Positions 35,197 through 44,430 of a stretch of DNA of 64,000 bases are shown one piece after another. Position 1 is the stretch's first letter, and the number at the start of each line of letters is the position of its first letter. Origin of the DNA: VHCN01 sp964589935 (GTDB lineage Bacteria > Verrucomicrobiota > Verrucomicrobiia > Limisphaerales > VHCN01). Location of the stretch: NCBI GenBank assembly GCA_964589935.1, contig CAZPVD010000006.1, positions 62,001 through 126,000 on the forward strand. Reading direction: 5' to 3'. A program made the position numbers and the translations under genes. The notes under the pieces are model-generated. The model was not told the DNA's origin, did no database searches, and saw only the letters and a program-made list of their open reading frames with translations.

Positions 35197-36372
35197 ATGA
35201 ATTATCGCATCACGAAACGCGCCGCCTGCCTCTCGCCGTCGCTCACGCTGGCCATAGACTCGAAGGCCAAGGCGATGAAGGCCGAGGGCATTGACGTGGT
35301 CGGCTTCGGCGCGGGCGAGCCGGACTTCGACACGCCGCAGCACATCAAGGACGCGTGCGCGAAGGCGCTCGCCGCCGGCTTCACGAAATACACGCCCGCC
35401 GCGGGCATTCCCGAGCTGCGGCAGGCCATCGCCGACAAGCACAAGCGCGAGAACGGCCTCGATTACAAGGCGTCGCAGGTCATCGTGTCGTGCGGCGGCA
35501 AGCACTCGTGCTACAACGTCATCCTCGCGACGTGCGAGGAGGGCGACGAGGTCATCATCCCCGCGCCGTATTGGCTGAGTTACCCGGAGATGGTGAAGCT
35601 CGCCAGCGCGACACCGGTGATTTTGCCGACGACGGACAAGACGGAGTTCAAGATCACGCCGGCGCAGTTGGAGCAGGCCATCACGCCGCGCACGCGGTTG
35701 TTCATCCTGAATTCGCCGAGCAATCCGACCGGTTCTGTCTACACGCCGGACGAGATCAAGGCGCTCGGCGACATTTGCGTGGCCAGGGGCGTGCTCATCA
35801 TGAGCGACGAAATCTACGAGCACCTGCTCTACGACGGCGCGAAGCACAAGAGCGTGGCGAGTTTTTCGCCGGCGCACAAGGAGCACACGATCATCGTGCA
35901 CGGCTTCGCCAAGGCGTGGAGCATGACGGGCTGGCGGCTCGGCTGGACGGCCGCGCCTGAGCCGATCGCGAAGGCGATTGACGCCATCCAGGGCCACAGC
36001 ACGAGCAACCCGACGAGCTTCGCGCAAAAGGGCGCGGTCGCCGCGCTCACCGGGCCGCAGGATCATCTCACCGGCTGGCTGGGCGAATTCGCGCAGCGCC
36101 GCACCTACGCGTGGAAGAAGCTCAACAGCATCCGCGGCATCACGTGCGCGAACGCGAAGGGGGCATTCTACCTCTTCCCGAACATCAGCGGCACCGGACT
36201 GAAGAGCACCGAGTTCTGCGCGAAGTTGCTCGAACAGGAAAAGGTCGCCGCCGTGCCCGGCATCGCGTTCGGCGCGGACGACTACCTGCGCATCAGCTAC
36301 GCGACGAGCATGGCGAACATCGAGAAGGGGCTGGAGCGGTTGGAGAAGTTCTGCAAAGGGCTGAAGAAATAG
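35197..36372 (+). CDS. Aspartate aminotransferase (class I, PLP-dependent)
   Basis: A 391-residue class I/II aminotransferase. Visible motifs are GAGEPDFDTP (about residue 38), TKYTPAAGIPELRQAIA, the cofactor-site NSPSNPTG (about 170) and SDEIYEHLLYDG (about 205). The lysine that binds PLP lies in GFAKAWSMTGWRLGW (about 236), where A replaces the more usual S before K. The C-terminal YLRISYATS (about 370) contains the carboxylate-binding Arg. This is the prokaryotic type I-gamma-like aspartate/prephenate transaminase group. Precise substrate preference (aspartate versus prephenate) is not certain. It stands alone, 74 bp after the PEP-CTERM gene. Confidence 0.92.
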   Translation: MNYRITKRAACLSPSLTLAIDSKAKAMKAEGIDVVGFGAGEPDFDTPQHIKDACAKALAAGFTKYTPAAGIPELRQAIADKHKRENGLDYKASQVIVSCGGKHSCYNVILATCEEGDEVIIPAPYWLSYPEMVKLASATPVILPTTDKTEFKITPAQLEQAITPRTRLFILNSPSNPTGSVYTPDEIKALGDICVARGVLIMSDEIYEHLLYDGAKHKSVASFSPAHKEHTIIVHGFAKAWSMTGWRLGWTAAPEPIAKAIDAIQGHSTSNPTSFAQKGAVAALTGPQDHLTGWLGEFAQRRTYAWKKLNSIRGITCANAKGAFYLFPNISGTGLKSTEFCAKLLEQEKVAAVPGIAFGADDYLRISYATSMANIEKGLERLEKFCKGLKK

Positions 36373-36401
36373 ATGGGAGCCTTCGAGGACATTGAAGGCT
36401 T

Positions 36402-37652
36402 CTAACGCGCGACGAGTTCAGCGCCCTTCAAGATTTCGTTGGGTTCAGCGATGCCGACACCGGGGCCGTGCGGGATGGAGAGAGCGCCGTCGGTGATTCG
36501 CAGCGGCGGGTTGAACCATTTGCCATAAGTGTCCACGCCTTGTTTGTATTCCTGCCACGGGCCGATCTTGGGCGTGCATGCCGCGAAGTGGAGCGAGTAG
36601 ATGAACCCAAATCCGCCGGAGAGATGCAGCGTTGTCGGCATGTCCACCTGCTCCGCCATGCGCGCGACGCGGATGGAGCGAATCATCCCGCCGTAATAAT
36701 ACAGATCGGGTTGCACAACGCTCGCAACGCGCTCGCGAATCATCTTTTGAAAGCGCCAGTGGCTGGATTCCTGTTCGCCGAGCGCGATGGGAATCTTCAG
36801 CGCGTCGGCGACTTTCTTCGTCGTGTCAAAATTATCAAACGGGCACGGCTCCTCATAAAACAGTGCGCCGATGTCCTCCATCATGCGACCGATCCTGATG
36901 GCGAGCTTCGGGTCGTCGTAAGAACTGTTCGCGTCGCCGTGGATGGCCATCTTGTCGCCGAACGCCTTTCGCGTGAGCGGAATCAGCTTCTCCGTGCGGC
37001 CCGGCATGGCGTCCGCGTTGCGGCTCATGCGGCCGCCGAGGCGATACTTGATGGCCTTCGCGCCGGTCTTCTCAACCAGACTTCTGAGGTAATCAATCTC
37101 CTGCTCCGGCGTGGTGTCGCGGCGTCCGCTCGCGACGTAGAACGGAACGCTCGTGCGAATGACGCCGCCGAGCAGTTCCGCGATGGACTTGCCGGCGATG
37201 CGTCCCAGCATGTCGAGAATCGCAAACTCGACAAGAGCGACAGGCACCCAGAAGGCCAGCCCTTGCAGCTTGTAGTTGCTGTCATGGCGATACGCTTGGA
37301 AGAGATGCTCCTCCAATTCACGCGCGTCCTTGCCGATGAAGTAGGGAATGACCTGCCTGTGCAAAATCGGGGCGAGGATGCTCATTCGGCCGTCGTCCAC
37401 GGAGATGCCTTCCGCGCCGTCCTTCGAGCGCACGCGCACAAAGTGCTCCTTGCCTTTTCGCAGCAGTTCGATGGACTGGATGATGACCGGATCCTTGAAT
37501 CCCTTGAGGTCGAGAACAGGACGCGCGGCAGCTTTCTCCAGTGCTTCATGGCTGACACTCTTGCTCGCGGCGGAAACGGAGCGCGCTGGGAGAATTGAAA
37601 ACGCAGCCGCACCGGTGCCGGCTGCGAGGAATCCGCGACGATTCGTCTTCAT
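36402..37652 (-). CDS. Mandelate racemase/muconate lactonizing enzyme family protein, Tat-exported
   Basis: A 416-residue enolase-superfamily protein. ATG 37652 begins a twin-arginine leader (MKTNRRGFLAAGTGAAAFS, cleavage near VSAAS), so it is probably exported folded; a TTG three codons upstream is also open. The barrel domain shows the catalytic-type lysine region AKAIKYRLGG (about residue 210) and metal ligands in HGDANSSYD (about 245), FYEEPCPFD (about 270) and ALGEQESSH (about 295). These acidic ligands bind Mg and let the enzyme abstract an alpha-proton from a carboxylate substrate such as a sugar acid. A secreted version is unusual outside this phylum. Substrate unknown. Confidence 0.88.
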   Translation of the reverse strand: MKTNRRGFLAAGTGAAAFSILPARSVSAASKSVSHEALEKAAARPVLDLKGFKDPVIIQSIELLRKGKEHFVRVRSKDGAEGISVDDGRMSILAPILHRQVIPYFIGKDARELEEHLFQAYRHDSNYKLQGLAFWVPVALVEFAILDMLGRIAGKSIAELLGGVIRTSVPFYVASGRRDTTPEQEIDYLRSLVEKTGAKAIKYRLGGRMSRNADAMPGRTEKLIPLTRKAFGDKMAIHGDANSSYDDPKLAIRIGRMMEDIGALFYEEPCPFDNFDTTKKVADALKIPIALGEQESSHWRFQKMIRERVASVVQPDLYYYGGMIRSIRVARMAEQVDMPTTLHLSGGFGFIYSLHFAACTPKIGPWQEYKQGVDTYGKWFNPPLRITDGALSIPHGPGVGIAEPNEILKGAELVAR

Positions 37653-37719
37653 GGCTTTCAAGGTGAACTATAAGGTCATCGAGCAGCAGGGGACAAGCAA
37701 GGATTGGCGAGGCCGCCGT

Positions 37720-38043
37720 TCACCTTTGCTGACTCGGTGCTCCGCTGGCCTGAGCCGCCTGATACGATTCAATCAGTTCCCGTATGCGCCGGGCGTCCGC
37801 CTTGCTGTGTCCGTGACTGGCCAGCGGGTCGCTGCCACCGGAAGATTCAATGAGAATGTCCGACCAAATCAACCCGGTCTTGATGTGAACGGAGGCGACT
37901 TTCGGCAGGGCAATGCTGATTTCATCACGGCTTAACCAAGAGCGCTTGCGCCGAATAACCGCAGTATCGGAAACTTCGATGACGGTGGGGAAAAGAAAAT
38001 TGCCGTGGATCCAGCGACTGGCTTGAAAAACTTCGGCGGCCAT
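37720..38043 (-). CDS. Bacterial PH-like domain protein
   Basis: A 107-residue cytoplasmic protein. ATG 38043 is preferred; a TTG seven codons upstream is open. The sequence follows the beta-strand pattern of small bacterial PH-like (DUF304-type) domains: WIHGNFLFPTVIEVSDTAVI, RRKRSWLSRDEISIALP and KVASVHIKTGLIWSDILIES, then GGSDPLASHGHSKADARRI with a final helix. Such domains often mediate binding rather than catalysis. The start is 100 bp from the divergent pxpB start. Family identity is by pattern only. Confidence 0.7.
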   Translation of the reverse strand: MAAEVFQASRWIHGNFLFPTVIEVSDTAVIRRKRSWLSRDEISIALPKVASVHIKTGLIWSDILIESSGGSDPLASHGHSKADARRIRELIESYQAAQASGAPSQQR

Positions 38044-38143
38044 GGTGAGGGCAGCATTTCGCAATTGAGTGCGGCTGGCAACTGTGAATCAACCGCCGAA
38101 CAGCGCTTGGTGTCCTCGCAACTTCTTGGTAAATATCCGCGCG

Positions 38144-38800
38144 ATGCACTGGATTCCTTACGGCCAAAACGCCGTGCTGCTCCGGTTCGCGGAGGCGCCG
38201 GATGAAGCGGCGTTCCAACGCAGCCGCGCGATGCTGACCGAATTGCAGCGCCAGCCGCTGCCGGGACTTGTCGAAGTCACGCCAGCATTCACATCCATGC
38301 TGCTGGAATTCGAGACGGCCCAGGCCGCGGAGTTCAAACGGCAGCTTCACGAATTGCTCAACCGGCTGGAGCGTGCGGTCAAAGTCCCCGCAACTTCGAC
38401 TGCGATAGAAATCCCCGTGCGCTATGGCGGCCCCGACCTGACACGCGTGGCTGAACACAGCAAACTCAGCGAAGAGGAAGTTGTTGGTCTTCACGCTGCC
38501 AACATCTATCGCGTTCACCTGCTCGGCTTCGCGCCGGGCTTTCCGTATCTTGGCGGACTCGACGCGCGCCTGCACACGCCGCGGCTCGCTTCGCCGCGCC
38601 CGCGCGTGCGCGCCGGCTCCGTCGCCATCGGCGGCGAGCACACGGGCATTTACACTGTGGACAGCCCTGGCGGCTGGAACATCATCGGCCACACGGACGT
38701 CAAGGTGTTCGATCCTGCGCGCGGCGGATCGAACGGCGATGATGAAGCAATGTTTCTGTTGAAAGCGGGAGACATGGTGAAGTTCGTTCCGATGAAATGA
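38144..38800 (+). CDS. pxpB: 5-oxoprolinase subunit PxpB
   Basis: A 218-residue subunit of the ATP-dependent 5-oxoprolinase PxpABC, which cleaves 5-oxoproline (a spontaneous damage product of glutamine) to glutamate. ATG 38144 (MHWIPYGQNAVLLRF) matches the family start; the extension upstream is unlikely coding. The KipI-type signature is seen in IYRVHLLGFAPGFPYLGGLD, RLASPRPRVRAGSVAIGG and TGIYTVDSPGGWNIIG (about residues 120-185). It overlaps pxpC by 4 bp (ATGA). Together with pxpC and pxpA it forms a compact operon. Confidence 0.94.
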   Translation: MHWIPYGQNAVLLRFAEAPDEAAFQRSRAMLTELQRQPLPGLVEVTPAFTSMLLEFETAQAAEFKRQLHELLNRLERAVKVPATSTAIEIPVRYGGPDLTRVAEHSKLSEEEVVGLHAANIYRVHLLGFAPGFPYLGGLDARLHTPRLASPRPRVRAGSVAIGGEHTGIYTVDSPGGWNIIGHTDVKVFDPARGGSNGDDEAMFLLKAGDMVKFVPMK

Positions 38801-39672
38801 ACACGCCTGTCCTCCGCATTCTCTCGTCCGGCCTCGGTGCCACTGTGCAGGACGTTGGCCGGCCCGGTTGGAAACGCTTTGGCGTCCCTTCCAGCGGCGC
38901 GATGGACGAACACGCCGCAATGTGGGCGAACCGTCTGCTCAACAACGATGCGGACGCGCCGCTGCTTGAACTTCTACTGCAAGGCGCGAGCATTGAAGTG
39001 CTGCGCGATTGCTGGGTTGCGCTCACCGGCGCGGATGCGGTCGCCGACGTTTCGACATGGCGCGCACATCGCATGAACGAAGGAGATGTAATTGAGTTTC
39101 CGCGCGCGCGAACCGGCGTGTGGACTTATCTCGCCGTGGATGGCGGCTTCGCCGCGCCGCGCTGGCTGCGCAGCGCGAGCGCGTATCCGCGTGCGAATCT
39201 CGGAATGATCCTCAAGCCGGGCGACAAACTCGCGCGTGCACGTGCGGAATCGTTTCATCTTCCGCCCGGCGTCGAAGGCCGCACCATTGCGCCGGAAGAG
39301 CGCCGCGATTACGACCATTCCCCTGCCCTGCGCGTCTGGCCGGCGCCGCAATGGGATGGCTTCGATGAAACTGAACGCGCAAAGTTCTTCTCGCAAACGT
39401 GGAGCGTGACCTCGCAATGCGACCGCGCCGGCTACAGGCTCTCGGGTGAAGCGCTGCGCTGCCGCGTCGCGAACATCATCAGCGAGCCGACGCTCGTGGG
39501 CACCGTGCAAGTGCCGGAGAACGGCCAGCCCATCGTCACGATGCGCGACGGCCCGACCGTCGGCGGCTATCCCAAGCTCGCCGTGATTGACGCAGCCGAC
39601 GTGTCGTGGCTCGCCCAGTGCCAGCCGGGAACAAAAGTGCGCTTCCAACTTCATCCGGACGCTGTGAAATGA
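38797..39672 (+). CDS. pxpC: 5-oxoprolinase subunit PxpC
   Basis: A 291-residue KipA/biotin-dependent-carboxyltransferase-like subunit of 5-oxoprolinase. Motifs include GLGATVQDVGRPGWKRFGVP (about residues 12-31), SSGAMDEHAAMWANRLL, YLAVDGGFAAPRWLRSASAY (about 110-130) and QPIVTMRDGPTVGGYPKLA near the C-terminus. The start overlaps the pxpB stop and the stop overlaps the pxpA start, both as ATGA, which indicates coupled translation and stoichiometric assembly. Confidence 0.95.
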   Translation: MNTPVLRILSSGLGATVQDVGRPGWKRFGVPSSGAMDEHAAMWANRLLNNDADAPLLELLLQGASIEVLRDCWVALTGADAVADVSTWRAHRMNEGDVIEFPRARTGVWTYLAVDGGFAAPRWLRSASAYPRANLGMILKPGDKLARARAESFHLPPGVEGRTIAPEERRDYDHSPALRVWPAPQWDGFDETERAKFFSQTWSVTSQCDRAGYRLSGEALRCRVANIISEPTLVGTVQVPENGQPIVTMRDGPTVGGYPKLAVIDAADVSWLAQCQPGTKVRFQLHPDAVK

Positions 39673-40400
39673 AGCTCGACCTTAACTGCGACCTCGGCGA
39701 AGGCGAACCGCTTGCCCGCACTCGCGCGCTGATGCGCTGCATCACCTCGGCAAACGTCGCGTGCGGCGGCCATGCCGGTGATGCGCGCTCAATGATGGCG
39801 TGTGTGAAACTGGCGAAACAATTCAACGTGCGGCTCGGCGCGCACCCGGGTGCATGGAGTCGCGGCGATTTCGGGCGAGGCGAAATTCGACTCACGCCGG
39901 ATGAGTTCGAGCTGCTACTGCTTCAGCAAGTTGGCGCACTCGAACAAATCGCGCGCACGCACGGAGTTCGACTGCATCACATCAAGCTTCACGGCGCGCT
40001 CTACCATGCGTGCGAGCAGGATGCCGCGCTGCGCCGTCGCTACGTTCAGGCCGTCAAACGCTTCTGGCCCGGCGTGAAAATCTTTGCGCTCGCCGGTGGT
40101 GCGGTCATCCGCGCAACCCGGCAGGCTGGAATCGAAGCGTGGGAGGAGGCGTTCGCCGACCGTGCTTATCTCAACGACGGCACGCTCGCGCCGCGAAGCG
40201 AACCGGGCGCAGTTCTGACCAGCTCGCCGGAAATTATTGAACGAGTGCGCGGGCTTTTGGAACCCAACCCCACTGGCAAAACGATCAACGAACACAAACC
40301 CCCGCAGGCACAGACATTGTGCATTCACTCGGACACGCCGTGCGCGTTGGAAGTGGCGCGTGGAATTTCCGCGCTGCTTCGGTGCCAACATCCGGCCTGA
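39669..40400 (+). CDS. pxpA: 5-oxoprolinase subunit PxpA (LamB/YcsF family)
   Basis: A 243-residue LamB/YcsF protein. ATG 39669 is fixed by the ATGA overlap with pxpC and by the family N-terminus MKLDLNCDLGEG. Conserved parts are NVACGGHAGDARSM (about residue 33), LGAHPGAWSRGDFGRG (about 55-70; family members usually read GAHPSYPD here, so this loop is variant), HHIKLHGALYHACEQD (about 103) and EAFADRAYLNDGTLAPR (about 160). It supplies part of the catalytic centre of the 5-oxoprolinase complex. The operon ends here; no transporter gene follows. Confidence 0.94.
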   Translation: MKLDLNCDLGEGEPLARTRALMRCITSANVACGGHAGDARSMMACVKLAKQFNVRLGAHPGAWSRGDFGRGEIRLTPDEFELLLLQQVGALEQIARTHGVRLHHIKLHGALYHACEQDAALRRRYVQAVKRFWPGVKIFALAGGAVIRATRQAGIEAWEEAFADRAYLNDGTLAPRSEPGAVLTSSPEIIERVRGLLEPNPTGKTINEHKPPQAQTLCIHSDTPCALEVARGISALLRCQHPA

Positions 40401-40468
40401 CACAGCCATTGATGTTCTTCATTGTGACGGATTGAACTTCCTGCCTGACCTGATAGCATTTGCACACG

Positions 40469-41896
40469 ATGCCCAAAGATTTCACCGCGAAATCCTCCGC
40501 GCTGCCTGCCGCAGGTGAGGCATCCGCGGGCGCGGCGAGTGCGACGACGTTGCGGGATGTTTGGCGCGCGCGGCTGAAGCGCGTTGGGCGCTTTTGGAGG
40601 CACGTGGGGCGGGCCTTTGTCCAGAATCGCTGTCCCGTTCGCGCGGCGGCGCTGGCCTATGCGAGCCTGCTTGCGCTGGTGCCCATGCTCGCGGTGGTGG
40701 CGAGCGTATCGGCGGCGTTGCTCAAACGGCAGGGCGAGGAGCCGGTTGAAAAATTCGTCGAGAGCCTCGTCGCGTATGTCGCGCCGGCCGTGGCTGCGGA
40801 CACACGGCCCGCCGGTTCACCGGTGACGCGCGAGGACGTGCAACTGGCCGCCACGCGCAAGGAGATGGCGCGGCGCATCAACGAGTTCATCAGCAACATC
40901 CGCAGCGGCGCGATCGGCGTTGCTGGCACGGTGGCGCTCGTCATTGTGGCGATCATGATGCTCGCGCGTGTCGAGGACACGCTGAACGACATCTGGGGCG
41001 TCACGCGCGGACGCCACTGGCTCGTGCGCATCGGCAACTACTGGGCGTCGCTCACGCTCGGGCCGCTGCTGCTCATCACCGCGCTGGGGCTTTCGAGCAG
41101 CGCGCGCTTTGCAGCGACAAAGGCGTGGTTCAGCGGGGTGCCCTCTGGTTTTATCGAACACCTGAGTTTCGTCATGGAAGTGATCCTGCCGTTCCTCATT
41201 GTCACAACCGCCTTCACCCTGTGTTACGTGCTGCTGCCCAACACGCGCGTCTCGTGGCGCGCGGCGCTGGCGGGCGGGCTGGTCGGCGCGGCGCTGTGGC
41301 AGCTCAACAACTTCCTTAGCGTGCTTTACGTGTCACAGGTCGCAGTGCAAAGCAAGATTTACGGCAGCGTCGGCATGGTGCCGGTGCTGATGGCCGGGCT
41401 GTATTTCGCGTGGACAATCCTGCTGCTCGGCGGGCAGGTCGCGCACGCGTTCCAGCATCAGAGGTCGCTGGAACAGGAAGCCGCCGCCGCGAAGGCCACG
41501 CCGCGCGACCGCGAGCTGCTCGCATTGCGGCTGATGGCGCGCATCGGTGAACGCTTCCAGCATGGTGAACCACCGCTCACCCGCGCCGCTCTCGCCATGT
41601 CGCTCAGCACAAGTGAACGCCTCGCAGGCGGCATCCTCGCATCGCTCACGGAATCAAAACTACTTGTCGAAGTGCCGGACACCGACTCGGCTTACACGCC
41701 CGCACGCCCGCTGGAAACAATCACCTGCCACGACTTGCTCGCGGCACTGCGCGGCGGAACGCAGACGCGCGGCGCGAACGAGCGCGTGACAGGCGCGTTT
41801 GACCGGCTTGTGGGCTTGGAACGCGACGCAGCATCCGCCATCACTGTGGCGGATTTGATCGGCGCGAAGCCACCCGAGACGAAATCAGGCGCGTGA
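40469..41896 (+). CDS. YihY/BrkB-family inner membrane protein
   Basis: A 475-residue membrane protein (ATG 40469; a TTG three codons upstream is open). A hydrophilic N-terminus of about 45 residues leads to CPVRAAALAYASLLALVPML, the signature first helix of the YihY/BrkB (formerly ribonuclease BN) family. Further helices are at about 145-170, 190-210, 230-260, 265-290 and 300-330 (ending VLMAGLYFAWTILLLGGQ). The C-terminal 130 residues are cytoplasmic and winged-helix-like (RAALAMSLSTSERLAGGIL). The family is not a ribonuclease; its function is still uncertain. Confidence 0.9.
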   Translation: MPKDFTAKSSALPAAGEASAGAASATTLRDVWRARLKRVGRFWRHVGRAFVQNRCPVRAAALAYASLLALVPMLAVVASVSAALLKRQGEEPVEKFVESLVAYVAPAVAADTRPAGSPVTREDVQLAATRKEMARRINEFISNIRSGAIGVAGTVALVIVAIMMLARVEDTLNDIWGVTRGRHWLVRIGNYWASLTLGPLLLITALGLSSSARFAATKAWFSGVPSGFIEHLSFVMEVILPFLIVTTAFTLCYVLLPNTRVSWRAALAGGLVGAALWQLNNFLSVLYVSQVAVQSKIYGSVGMVPVLMAGLYFAWTILLLGGQVAHAFQHQRSLEQEAAAAKATPRDRELLALRLMARIGERFQHGEPPLTRAALAMSLSTSERLAGGILASLTESKLLVEVPDTDSAYTPARPLETITCHDLLAALRGGTQTRGANERVTGAFDRLVGLERDAASAITVADLIGAKPPETKSGA

Positions 41897-41992
41897 CGGT
41901 GAGAGCGTCCAGTTTCTGCGGGTGTTATTGTAACTTTCGCAGGCTGGACGCGCTCTGCATCGGCATATAAGTTCGCCTCAGCAAAGGCATCC

Positions 41993-42562
41993 ATGAAAAT
42001 CCTCATCGCTGAAGACGACGCGCCAACGCGGCTCGCGTTGCGCATGGCACTCCAGAAGCTCGGCCACGAGGTCACCCCGACGGAGAACGGCCGGCTCGCG
42101 CTCGACGCATGGCGCAAGTCGTATTTCCCCGTCCTCATTTCCGACTGGATGATGCCGGAGATGGATGGCCCGACGCTGTGCCGAGCGATTCGCGTCAGCA
42201 AGACGGATCATTACACGACCGTCATCCTGCTGACCGCTCTCGGCAGCAAGCAGAATTACATCGAAGGCATGCAAGCCGGCGCGGATGACTTCATCACCAA
42301 GCCCTTCGACACCGAGCAGCTCAACGCGCGCCTGCTGGTTGCGGAGCGCATCGCCAACTTGCAGCAACACGTCTTGCGGCTGGAAGGCCTGCTCTCCGTC
42401 TGCTCTTACTGCAAACGCATCAACGACAAAACAGCGAACGATTGGAAGTCCCTGGAACGCTACGTCTCCGAGCGCTCCGAGGCGCGATTCAGCCACGGCG
42501 TCTGCCCGCAGTGCATGAAGAACGTCGTCGAGCCGCAACTCGCCAAACTCGGCGGCGAATAA
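41993..42562 (+). CDS. Response regulator with a Cys-rich output segment
   Basis: A 189-residue protein. Residues 1-120 are a CheY-like receiver: acidic EDD, phospho-acceptor Asp in LISDWMMPEMDG (about residue 52), Thr in LLTALGS and Lys in ITKPFD. A short helix connects to a C-terminal module with two cysteine pairs (CSYCKRI at about 137 and CPQC at about 170) around WKSLERYVSERSEARFSHG. This module is a recurrent tail on receivers in environmental bacteria and could bind zinc or heme-type ligand; its role is unknown. No kinase gene is adjacent. Confidence 0.88.
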   Translation: MKILIAEDDAPTRLALRMALQKLGHEVTPTENGRLALDAWRKSYFPVLISDWMMPEMDGPTLCRAIRVSKTDHYTTVILLTALGSKQNYIEGMQAGADDFITKPFDTEQLNARLLVAERIANLQQHVLRLEGLLSVCSYCKRINDKTANDWKSLERYVSERSEARFSHGVCPQCMKNVVEPQLAKLGGE

Positions 42563-42566
42563 CGGT

Positions 42567-43400
42567 TCAACCGCTGATGCCGTAAAAGCGCGCCGCGTTC
42601 CCGCCCATCACTTTCGCGCGCGTCGCCGCTGGAAACTGCCGGAGAAAATCATCAACGAGCCGGAACACCCGCTCATAATTTCCGGCAAGCATGCACACCG
42701 GCCAGTCCGAGCCGAACATCAACCGGTCCTCGCCAAACACCTCCCATGCTACGTCAAGATAGGGGCGGAAATCCGCCGGTTTCCATGCGTGCCAGTCCGC
42801 TTCCGTCACCATGCCGCTCAACTTGCACATCACGTTCTGCGATTTCGCAAGCTCGCTGAACTGCTCGCGCCATGGCGCAAGCTCGCCGCGCTTGATGAAC
42901 GGCTTGGACAAATGATCGAGCACGAACGGCTGTTCTGGAAACTGCCGCACGACTTGGATCGCCGCGGACAACTGGCGTGGAAACGTGAGCAAATCGTAAG
43001 CGAGACCGAACTGTTTCAGTTGCGACAGCCCGCGCAAAAACGCTGGACGCAGCATGAAATTATCATCCGGCTCGTCCTGCACGACATGGCGGACGCCGAC
43101 GAATTTTTCCTTTGCGGCCAGCGGCGCGAGTTGTTCCTCCACGCGGTCACTCTGCAAATCCACCCAGCCCACGACGCCGACAATGGACGCGTCGCTCGCA
43201 GCGAGTTCGAGCAGCCAGCGCGATTCTTCGAGCGATTGCCGCGCCTGCACGGCGATGGAGCCATCCACGCCAACCTTCGCGCGTTCCTTCGCCAAATCCG
43301 GTGGCAAATAATCGCGCCGCAGCGCCGCGAGCGGCTCAGTCATCCACGGATACTGCGCGGCGTCGTAACGCCAGAAATGCTGGTGCGAGTCGAGTTTCAT
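42567..43400 (-). CDS. Amidohydrolase (L-fucono-1,5-lactonase-like)
   Basis: A 277-residue TIM-barrel amidohydrolase of the COG3618 type. ATG 43400 starts with the metal motif MKLDSHQHFWRYD, typical of the family; the frame further upstream is not coding. Other signatures are GVVGWVDLQ (about residue 80), GVRHVVQDEPDD (about 105), FVLDHLSKP (about 165), KLSGMVTEADW (about 200) and FGSDWPVC (about 235). Characterised relatives hydrolyse sugar lactones. It converges on the receiver gene (4-bp gap) and is divergent from the acetyltransferase gene by 103 bp. Confidence 0.9.
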   Translation of the reverse strand: MKLDSHQHFWRYDAAQYPWMTEPLAALRRDYLPPDLAKERAKVGVDGSIAVQARQSLEESRWLLELAASDASIVGVVGWVDLQSDRVEEQLAPLAAKEKFVGVRHVVQDEPDDNFMLRPAFLRGLSQLKQFGLAYDLLTFPRQLSAAIQVVRQFPEQPFVLDHLSKPFIKRGELAPWREQFSELAKSQNVMCKLSGMVTEADWHAWKPADFRPYLDVAWEVFGEDRLMFGSDWPVCMLAGNYERVFRLVDDFLRQFPAATRAKVMGGNAARFYGISG

Positions 43401-43503
43401 GCGTTCGTGCTCGGAAAACTGCGGCGAAGCACGCGGCGCGGCAAGCGGGAAAGCGTTTTCCACTCCGCTTGCCTTCGCCAGCGCACTGGCCGATACTGCG
43501 CGC

Positions 43504-44430
43504 GTGAAAGTGACGGTCACCCAGCTCACCGACCAGTTGCTCGCGTCCTACGCGCGCGCCGGCGGCATCAACCACCTCGACGGCAAAAACCTGCCGAGCA
43601 AAACCGCCATCACCGGCATCACGCAGGATTTGCTGCGGCTGCTGTTCCCGGGATTTTTCGATGAGAAGCCGCTGCATTCGTCCGAGCTGAAAGTCGAAAC
43701 GGCCACGCTCATGGACTCGGTGCTCGGCCGGCTGGAGGATGAAATTTACAAGAGCCTCGAATACGCCGCGCCCGCCGGGTCGAAGAAAAAGGACTTCCGC
43801 CCGCAGGCGCGCGAGTTGACGCTGGATTTTCTTTCTCACCTGCCGCGCATCCGCGAGATGCTGCAAACAGACGCCGAGGCCGCATACGACGGCGACCCCG
43901 CTGCGTTGAGCAAGGACGAGGTGATCGTGGCGTATCCGTTCATCGAGGCCATCGCGGTGCAACGGCTCTCGCACGAGTTGTATCTCAAACACGTGCCGCT
44001 CATTCCGCGCATCATGACCGAGTGGGCGCACGGCCGCACGGGCATGGACCTTCATCCGGGCGCTGAGATCGGTTCGCATTTTTTTGTGGATCATTGCACC
44101 GGCACGGTCGTGGGTGAAACGTGTGTCATCGGCAACCACGTGAAGATGTATCACAGCGTCACGCTCGGCGCGAAGTCCACCTCCGGCGGACAGCAGCTCA
44201 AGGGCAAGAAACGTCACCCGACCATCGAGGACAACGTGACGATTTATCCGGGCGCAACCATCCTCGGCGGCGACACTGTGATCGGCGCGGGCAGCACGAT
44301 CGGCGGCAACGTCTTCATCATGCAGAGCGTCGCGGCGAATTCGCTCGTGATCTACGACGGTCTCGACATGCGTGTGCTTTCCAAGCCGCCGAAGATGTCC
44401 GCGGAGCAGTCGCAGAATTACCAGATTTGA
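43504..44430 (+). CDS. Serine O-acetyltransferase, EpsC type
   Basis: A 308-residue enzyme that acetylates serine for cysteine synthesis. GTG 43504 is chosen as start because the upstream extension crosses the divergent promoter region. The N-terminal 140 residues are helical, as in the EpsC-type enzymes. The C-terminal left-handed beta-helix has hexapeptide repeats (GAEIGSHFFVDHCTGTVVGE, CVIGNHVKMYHSVTLG, NVTIYPGATILGGD, VIGAGSTIGGNVFI). The catalytic His pair lies in HPGAEIG and VDHCTG. No cysK gene is next to it. Confidence 0.88.
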   Translation: MKVTVTQLTDQLLASYARAGGINHLDGKNLPSKTAITGITQDLLRLLFPGFFDEKPLHSSELKVETATLMDSVLGRLEDEIYKSLEYAAPAGSKKKDFRPQARELTLDFLSHLPRIREMLQTDAEAAYDGDPAALSKDEVIVAYPFIEAIAVQRLSHELYLKHVPLIPRIMTEWAHGRTGMDLHPGAEIGSHFFVDHCTGTVVGETCVIGNHVKMYHSVTLGAKSTSGGQQLKGKKRHPTIEDNVTIYPGATILGGDTVIGAGSTIGGNVFIMQSVAANSLVIYDGLDMRVLSKPPKMSAEQSQNYQI

